From the IMG/VR virus record IMGVR_UViG_3300025127_000315, positions 1-22,460 of that record: 22,460 nucleotides of DNA, one strand, 5' to 3'. Of the stretch, positions 14,801 through 20,900 are shown in pieces. A program made the position numbers and the translations under genes. The notes under the pieces are model-generated. The model was given only the letters and a program-made list of their open reading frames with translations, was not told the DNA's origin and ran no database searches. The stretch comes from a virus. The number at the start of each line of letters is the position of its first letter. Position 1 is the stretch's first letter.

Positions 14801-16618
14801 GCTGGTATTTCATCATTTGTCGGTATTTCAACGTTTAAAGATGAAGTAGGAATTGCAAAAACTCTTGACTTAGGTTCTCATATTCGAGATGTGAATCAAA
14901 GTATCGGTGTTGGAGTTGGTAAAACAGATTATAGGTTGTCATCTGTGGGAACTGGTGTATCTTGGAGACCATCTGGTGTACAGACGAAGAGAACAATTTG
15001 GGTTTCAAAAAATGGTGATGACAATAATAGTGGGTTACTTGAAGGTGATGCAAAAGCAACAATTGGAGGAGCAGCAGCTATCGCAGTTGAAACTGATACC
15101 ATAAAAATAAGACCAGGTGTTTATGTTGAAAATAATCCAATAGGTTTAAGAACTGATGTTTCTGTAACAGGAGAAGATCTTCGTTTAGTTATAATTCAAA
15201 CACTAAATCCCTTCAAAGATGTTTTTCATGTAAGAAGAGGATGTTTGGTTGAAAACTTAAATTTTGGTGGATCAAATGTGGGTGTTTCACATGATGGTGC
15301 TGCTTGCGTTGCATTTCCACCACCTGCTGGATCTGAGAGTGCGGTAAGTGGATATACGGCACCTGGACCTGCAACTGAGGGACCAAGTGGTAGATGGAGA
15401 TCACCATACGTTAGAAACTGTACAAACTTCATGACGGGAAGTATTGGAATGAAGATAGACGGTGACAATGCGACTGCAAGCACTAAAGGTGCTAATTTAA
15501 AATCTATGGTTTGTGATTCATTTACTCAATATAATGAAGCTGGAATCGGTGTTTCACTTACAAATGATGCTTATGCACAGTTAGTTTCGATTTTTACAAT
15601 TAATACTGATATTGGAATTTTTGCAGGTACAGGTGCACAATGTGATTTAACAAACTCAAACTCATCATTTGGTAATTTTGGATTAGTCGCAGTTGGATTA
15701 GGATCAACACAATTTACTGGAATCGTAAGTAATACAAATCCTGCAAATGAACTTATAAGTAGCACAAATGCAGAAAATCAAGATCTTGTTGTTTGTGCTA
15801 ATGTTAAAGATGATTCTGATGGTAATACAACACCACCTTTCACTGGAGAGGTAAGGAGACCGTTTGATGGACAGGCATTATATTTTAAAATTGATTTAGA
15901 TAATTATCCTGATGCTCAAGGAAATGGTAGGATATCAGCACCACTACAGCAGTTAAAATCTGTAAACATTATAGAGGGTGCAGATGTTAGTGGTTACAGT
16001 GCCATAGATCCACCAAATGTTTTAATTAGAGATAATGATAATACAGTAGAACCTAAAGGTCCACAAGGAATCATCGCAGAAGCAACTGCAACTGTTAGTC
16101 CAACTGGTAACATAACTGCGATTAACGTTGTGGCACAGGGTAGAAATTATCTTCCAACACAAAACATTGTTGTTGATATTGAGGGTGATACAGGTATTGC
16201 CACAGCAATAATGACTCCCATATATTTTACAGTGGAAGAGGCAACTATAACAGAACCTGTATCTGGTATAACATCAATTACATTTAATGAATTTATCCCT
16301 TATGAATTATTCCCAGATGATCCATTCTCCTTACAAAGAATTAGTCGCATACTAACAAGTTCTCACTCATTTGAATATGTCGGCACGGGTACGGATATAA
16401 ATATAGCGACACCTCTACAAGGTGCAATTCCTATTAAAGAGAATGAAATTGTAGCAAAAGATGGAGCACAAATTCCATTCACATCAACTGATCAAAAAGG
16501 TAACTTTGACATTGGGGAAGGATTACAAATAAATCAAACAACTTCAACAATTTCTGGTAGAGACTTTAGTAGATCAATACAAGCAGAAGTCACACCATTA
16601 ATATTAGCATTAAGATAA
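11801..16618 (+). CDS. Large modular fibre/structural protein with C-terminal pectin-lyase-like beta-helix (1605 aa)
   Basis: Virion fibre-type protein of marine T4-like phages; the exact T4 counterpart is unclear. Residues ~1-1050 are a string of beta modules: 'NVSGISTFVGITTQQSTFFGNQLSISGISTF' type units (four copies), 'VGIGTTNP' type units (nt ~12035, 12530, 12955, 13035), and 'aAFGa...LqvYYDG' units (nt ~13205 and 14335). Residues ~1060-1330 begin 'TIWVSKNGDDNNSG' and 'DTIKIRPGVYVENNP', and continue with 'SMVCDSFTQYNEAGIGVSLTND' and 'CDLTNSNSSFGNFGLVAVG', which I recognise as the right-handed beta-helix domain of marine phage structural proteins, possibly a glycan binder or depolymerase (inference; no catalytic residues assigned). 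The last ~275 residues include 'INVVAQGRNYLPTQNI', a beta unit also seen in the gp5-like hub. Start ATG lies 1 nt after the spike stop, with no clear Shine-Dalgarno. Confidence 0.8.
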   Translation: MSNITVTGNEAQFNEKVTFLKDVEIRGTLSVPIITGEATFLDRVNFAKDITFPEIEIKNKLTVGAGGTLFIADTSNGDGRIGIGSTNPTELLDVFGKAKIIDLDLENLNVSGISTFVGITRQQSTFFGSQLNISGLSTFFDNVRINSGDLILDGTIDDPKNIIFRHGINNGAVISYESVGAGSTSLIIIKGESPDHKLFVGDVINKNVKLYANDETKLETVGTGVTILGDLIVPDVGIRTSRVGLGTTNPVGLHTVNDLGNGTLRLTIDGSVSISRNIYDSAGSPGFNGYFLQRDGNGIRWSAFEPEETQGIRIQDEGVFIPTVGTAKTYSIVNFASINSFGRGTDNVRPEDGVGAGLATVFTFDLWGFANRNAADSPIYRMTNVGIGTTNPVVSFQVNSNGSNVVAITSAGNMGIGVIDPPHKLRVTDTTQLDILEVLNNAFFREDVLFDGDNADILFDSTEDSLEFQSNAKAAFGAAGSPPSLQVYYDGTNNIIEALQDKETHIKSDSEIKIQRQSNSDLMIHAKPLSSVDLYHGMSSAGSPEKKLETTSVGINVIGETETDKLNVTETSLLVGITTQQSTFFGNQLSISGISTFENNIDANANLDVDGHTELDDLNVSGVSTFVGIVTHNNLTFTNQIRNTGIITSNIIHLTGGSFTAPVVSGQSETKNDTAIVVNENFAMYSLESGDQYLRTIIEKQSDVLSIGQTNTALYSAINLIPGSNGYVGLFGASGTGEEKLRTLGIGVTVFGNTESQTLNISGFSTFVGITTQQSTLFATQLSVSGISTFIGITTQKSTFFGNQLSILGVSTFNNNVIHNADVQFTGDNYNVLWNKSKDAFDFDGGKAIFGATDGLEIYHNGNSYIKNLVGDLFIQQEDSAKDIKIQGATGTESILVDGGGTNSVTLYSSNSPKLTTNNTGVDVTGLTDTDTLRVSETSTFVGFATFNNEINVAGFSTFGKNVDINASVDISNNLDVGQNLTVVQDLDVDGKSELDDLNVAGISSFVGISTFKDEVGIAKTLDLGSHIRDVNQSIGVGVGKTDYRLSSVGTGVSWRPSGVQTKRTIWVSKNGDDNNSGLLEGDAKATIGGAAAIAVETDTIKIRPGVYVENNPIGLRTDVSVTGEDLRLVIIQTLNPFKDVFHVRRGCLVENLNFGGSNVGVSHDGAACVAFPPPAGSESAVSGYTAPGPATEGPSGRWRSPYVRNCTNFMTGSIGMKIDGDNATASTKGANLKSMVCDSFTQYNEAGIGVSLTNDAYAQLVSIFTINTDIGIFAGTGAQCDLTNSNSSFGNFGLVAVGLGSTQFTGIVSNTNPANELISSTNAENQDLVVCANVKDDSDGNTTPPFTGEVRRPFDGQALYFKIDLDNYPDAQGNGRISAPLQQLKSVNIIEGADVSGYSAIDPPNVLIRDNDNTVEPKGPQGIIAEATATVSPTGNITAINVVAQGRNYLPTQNIVVDIEGDTGIATAIMTPIYFTVEEATITEPVSGITSITFNEFIPYELFPDDPFSLQRISRILTSSHSFEYVGTGTDINIATPLQGAIPIKENEIVAKDGAQIPFTSTDQKGNFDIGEGLQINQTTSTISGRDFSRSIQAEVTPLILALR
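12125..12217 (+). repeat. Fibre repeat copy A (VSGISTF...QQSTFFG...STF)
   Basis: 93-nt coding repeat in the 1605-aa fibre gene. The same 31-residue pattern recurs at 13499-13591 and, as a tandem pair, at 14078-14239. The stretch around 'caaagcacattttttgga' is nearly identical between copies A and B, so divergence is fairly recent or held by conversion. Confidence 0.8.
13499..13591 (+). repeat. Fibre repeat copy B
   Basis: Second copy of the 31-residue unit (starts NVTETSLLVGIT, ends SISGISTF). Its right half (QQSTFFGNQLSISGISTF) differs from copy A mainly at N/S and S/N positions. The following 'ELDDLNVSG' segment (from about nt 13640) is itself repeated near nt 14782. Confidence 0.8.
14078..14239 (+). 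repeat. Fibre repeat copies C and D in tandem
   Basis: Two copies of the unit share a central STF: NISGFSTFVGITTQQSTLF, then SVSGISTFIGITTQKSTFFG, ending ILGVSTF. The tandem arrangement suggests growth of the fibre by unequal recombination within the gene. Confidence 0.8.
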
Positions 16619-16619
16619 T

Positions 16620-17936
16620 ATGGCAATCGCACCACTAAATAAATTTTTGACCATTGCTGTTCCAGTTGCACCAGGAGAGCAGACAATTTATACAGCTCCT
16701 GTCGGAACATCTGCGATTGTATTATATGCACAGGTTTCTAATGTTGGAATTGGACAATCATATCCAACTGTTACATTCACACATAGAAGAACAAGTGTTG
16801 CAACAAGAACTGCGGGTAATGTTAGAAATAATAGAATTATAAAAGATGGAGAGATACCACCAAATGATTCGTTGATATTAATTGATGGTAGATTAGTTCT
16901 TGAAAGAACTGCTATCATTTCAGATTCAATAGTAATAACAGGTGTACAAACTGGAATCACTACTGTTTTCGATGTAAAATACACGAGTTCAACTGGAGTG
17001 ACAACAGTTACAACTATTGATCCTCATGGTTTCGGGGTGAATCAACAAGTAACAATGGCTGGCATTGCATTTACTTGTCCATCCACTGCTGGTATTACAA
17101 GTTCATTATTTCCAGCACCTCAAGCATCTTTTACAATTACTGGAATCACAGGTGATGCTGGAACATCAAAAACATTCACTACAAACACAGGTATTGTGAA
17201 TGCTTTACCACACACATATCGTCCAGCTTTTCATCGTTTTCTACGTTCTGATGCAAATTCTATAAATGAAGGAAATGCTGTTGGTTCTTTAACTGGCACA
17301 CAGTTAACACCAACAAACGCACTGTACGACCCTATCACAGGACTCACAACTTTTACTGTTGCAAATCATTCACTAACAACATCTACATCTCTCACAGCGC
17401 AAACTGCAGTATATGATCCTGTAGCTGGAATCATGACAGTTACAGTTACAGGAACTCCATCACCAGCATTTGAAGACAATCAATATGTAAAATTTGAGGA
17501 AGGTTCGATAACATTTAATTGTAATTATGGTGGTGGAGGAAATGAATCATATCCTAGATTTACTGATCCTGCAAGAGGAAGGTATCTTAAGATATCAAAT
17601 ACTACAAGCACAACTTTTGAAGTTAATGTGGGAGTTGGAAATGTTACAAATCCTCATACATTTGTAAGTGCAGTATCTAATGGAATAAAACGTGCAAGAA
17701 ACACGATTACTCTCGATGTAGAATCTCTTGTATTTTCATGTTCACAAGATTATTATGGATCAGAACATAGATATCCAAGGGCAACTGATCCAGTTGGTTT
17801 ATATAAAACAATGGGTGTAGATGTCATAGATTCAAATACTTTTTCTGTTTATACTGGTGTATCGACTTCTGGTGGATTGGTCGGACCACTACAGATGGAA
17901 TTTATTTGTAGTATCTTAGAAAATAGTACGACATAA
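16620..17936 (+). CDS. Structural/fibre-associated protein with repeated Cys-aromatic beta units (438 aa)
   Basis: Resembles a structural protein common in marine T4-like phages; precise role unknown. The N-terminal ~120 residues ('APLNKFLTIAVPVAPGEQTIYTAPVGTSAIVLYAQVSNVG', 'RIIKDGEIPPNDSLILIDGRLVLERTAII') look like a compact beta-sandwich that could be the attachment or decoration domain. After that come three related units centred on a single cysteine: 'IAFTCPS' (Cys ~152), 'ITFNCNYGGGGNESYPRFTDPARGRYLKI' (Cys 301) and 'LVFSCSQDYYGSEHRYPRATDPVGLYKT' (Cys 374). The second and third share 'E..YPR.TDP', spaced about 73 residues apart. They are joined by 'YDPITGLTTFTV' / 'YDPVAGIMTVTV' strands. 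There is no signal peptide or membrane segment. It starts as TAATATG after the previous stop and is followed the same way by the next gene. Confidence 0.78.
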   Translation: MAIAPLNKFLTIAVPVAPGEQTIYTAPVGTSAIVLYAQVSNVGIGQSYPTVTFTHRRTSVATRTAGNVRNNRIIKDGEIPPNDSLILIDGRLVLERTAIISDSIVITGVQTGITTVFDVKYTSSTGVTTVTTIDPHGFGVNQQVTMAGIAFTCPSTAGITSSLFPAPQASFTITGITGDAGTSKTFTTNTGIVNALPHTYRPAFHRFLRSDANSINEGNAVGSLTGTQLTPTNALYDPITGLTTFTVANHSLTTSTSLTAQTAVYDPVAGIMTVTVTGTPSPAFEDNQYVKFEEGSITFNCNYGGGGNESYPRFTDPARGRYLKISNTTSTTFEVNVGVGNVTNPHTFVSAVSNGIKRARNTITLDVESLVFSCSQDYYGSEHRYPRATDPVGLYKTMGVDVIDSNTFSVYTGVSTSGGLVGPLQMEFICSILENSTT

Positions 17937-17937
17937 T

Positions 17938-20900
17938 ATGCCAAAGTATTTAAGTGGGAGAGTCAAGAGAACTCCACAAGGATCATTAACAACAGATAGA
18001 TATAAGTTTCTTGGATTGGATCAAGCGGAACCTAATCTAGGTGATCCTGCTGATCCACTATTGGATGTTCCTGCTGGTTCACAATTTCAAATAGTATCCA
18101 TAAGAGAGAATCCTGGTGAAAGATATTGGGTTCCAATTGCGGGTGGTGTACAACCTGGTGCTCTTACAGTTAGGGAAGAAGGAACAATAATTCCAAATTC
18201 AAATGCAATCAGTAGTATCACTGATTTTAATTTTAAGGGTGATGCTATATTTGCAGAGGGATTTATTAATCCTGATGGGTCGCCAGGAACTGGAGTTACG
18301 ATTACAGTTTCTGCGCCAGGCACTGATCATGGAGTTATATTTAATAATCAAAGTGAATTTGCAACATCTCCATATTTTACTTTTGATAATAGTATTGGTA
18401 TTGGATCAGTTGGTATTGGCACATCAAATCCAACACAAAATTTACATGTAGTTGGAAATGTAAAGTTAGATAAAACAATTTATGGTGAAGATAATCAACC
18501 AGGTGCAACTGGCAATTTATTAACAAAAACTGCAACTGGTGGAGTTAAGTGGGTCAATGCAGGATCTGTTCAATCTGGTGCAGGAGGAACAATATATCAA
18601 GTTCAATTCCATGGTACAACTGGACTTGTAGAGGGTGCACATAATTTAAACTATAAGAATGATAAAGTAGGTATTGGAACATCAAATCCCGAAAGCATAC
18701 TTGATGTAAAAGGCAATTCTCAATTTGCAGGTATAACAACATTTGTTGGAGATACAAAGTTTGATGGTAATGTTTCAATTGCAGGTACACTTACATATGA
18801 GGATGTTACAAATGTAGACGCAATTGGATTGATCACTGCAAGATCAGGTGTTGATGTCAATGCTGGTGGCATAAACATAGATGGTGGTGGTTTGAATATT
18901 ACGGGATTTTCAACATTTAATAGTCAGGTTGGATTTTCCACTCATGTTAAATTTAATGATTCTGCAGAGGCACAATTTGGAGATAATGCAGATTTAAAAA
19001 TATATCATACAGGAGATCATAGTTATATTCAAGATAATGGATCTGGTAATTTAATTCTTGATACAAAAAATGGATTTTCTATTCGACTAACATATAATGA
19101 TTCTGAAACTATGCTTCGTGCGATTAGAAATCAGCAAGTGGAACTTTATTATGATAATGGTATCAAATTTCAAACAACAAAGCACGGTGCTGTCGTAACG
19201 GGAATCTTAACAGCAACAGATTTATCAATTACAAATGAAGTTCAATCAAATTTAATTCCATCAGTTGATACTAATTTTGATATAGGATCATCATCAAAGG
19301 CATGGGATAATTTATATGTTAAAAACATAGAAGGAGTTGCTAATATTGATTTCAGTGAAGTAAACGTAACTGGTATATTAACAACCAAAGATTTGAATGT
19401 CACTGGGGTTGCAACATTTTTAGGAAATGTAAATGTAGGAAATGGTAATTTTATAGGAACAATTCGTGGAGATGGATCAACAAATATTTCAGGTATTAAT
19501 TCAGTAACTGCAATAAAGTATTATGGAACTGGTGGTACAGGTTCAACATTATTTGTTCCTGATGAAGATGAGAACTTAATTGCTGGAACTAATGCTGGTA
19601 TTGGAATTACTGCAGAGGGAACTGACGCAAACTCTTCAGCATGTTATAATGTACTGCTTGGTTGTAATACAGGTAGATGTATTACAATTGGTGATCATAA
19701 TATTGCGATGGGATATAATACAGGAAGATGTCTCACAGATTCTGCCAGCAATGTTTTAATTGGTAGAGAAGTTGGAATTGGATTATCCGCAGGTTCTAGT
19801 CAAAACGTATTCATTGGAAGAGATGCAGGAAGAATTCCTTATGGATCCTCAAATACATTTTTGGGATATCGGGCTGGTCAATGTATTAGTAAAGCATCAA
19901 ATAGTGTTTTTATTGGAGTCAATGCAGGTAGAGGACCTGAGGTAGATGCGGCTACTGCAGGTTGCGATTCTAGTCATCAGGTTTTCATAGGTAATAACGC
20001 AGGTAGGTGTTATAAAGAAGGTTCTCACAATGTAGTTTTAGGTTCAAATGCAGCACTCAATGCATGTGGTGGTAGCTATAATTTCTTCGGAATTCATTGT
20101 TCAGCACGATATCATTGTGGTGGGAACAATAATATTGCAATTGGTCAGTATGCAATGTTCTGTGGTGGAAATCATGCTGGTGATGGTAATGCTGATAATA
20201 ATGTTTTACTAGGAAATAACACTGGATGTCGTATTTCAAGTGCTTCTAGTAATATATTTCTGGGTCCTTCTGCTGGAAGAAATACGTGCACAGGAGATCA
20301 TAATATAGCTTTGGGGGGTAATGCATTACTTTATGCCACTACATCAAATTATAATATTGCTCTAGGAAACAACGCATTATACTGTAATATTAGTGGAAAT
20401 AATAATATTGCCCTTGGATTAAACGCAGCAAAATGTCAAGTAAGTGGACTAGGTAATATAACCTTTGGTAATCGTGTTGGTTTTGCTGCGACTGATGGTG
20501 ATAATAATATTTTAATGGGATGTTGCACCGCAAGACTTATGACTTGTGGTAATCGTAATATTATAATAGGATGTTGTGCTGGTTATAATCTCACCACTGC
20601 TAATGATAATATTTTAATTGGATGTAGAGTTGCAGCACCAATAACAGATGGAAGTTCACAGTTTGCAATTGGTAACCAAACAGATTATTGGATCACAGGA
20701 ACATCTAATTATAAAATTGGTATAGGAACTACAAATCCATCTGCAAAATTAGAGGTTTATAGAGCAACTGAATTTGCAAATAATCCAATAATTCAGGCAA
20801 GATCTAATAATGGAAGCACCAATGAATTAAAATTCGAAATTGATGGTGATGGTGATGCTTATTTTAATGGAAAGGTTGGTATCGGAACTAATGATCCATC

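Noticed and set aside
14835-15483. Cluster of overlapping ORFs in other frames within the 1605-aa gene
   Set aside because: All are antisense or shifted translations of the beta-helix region, with Leu/His-rich composition typical of spurious frames.
16635-16641. CTAAATA on the plus strand as a late promoter
   Set aside because: It lies inside the first codons of the 438-aa gene (PLNKF), with no downstream start at a suitable distance.
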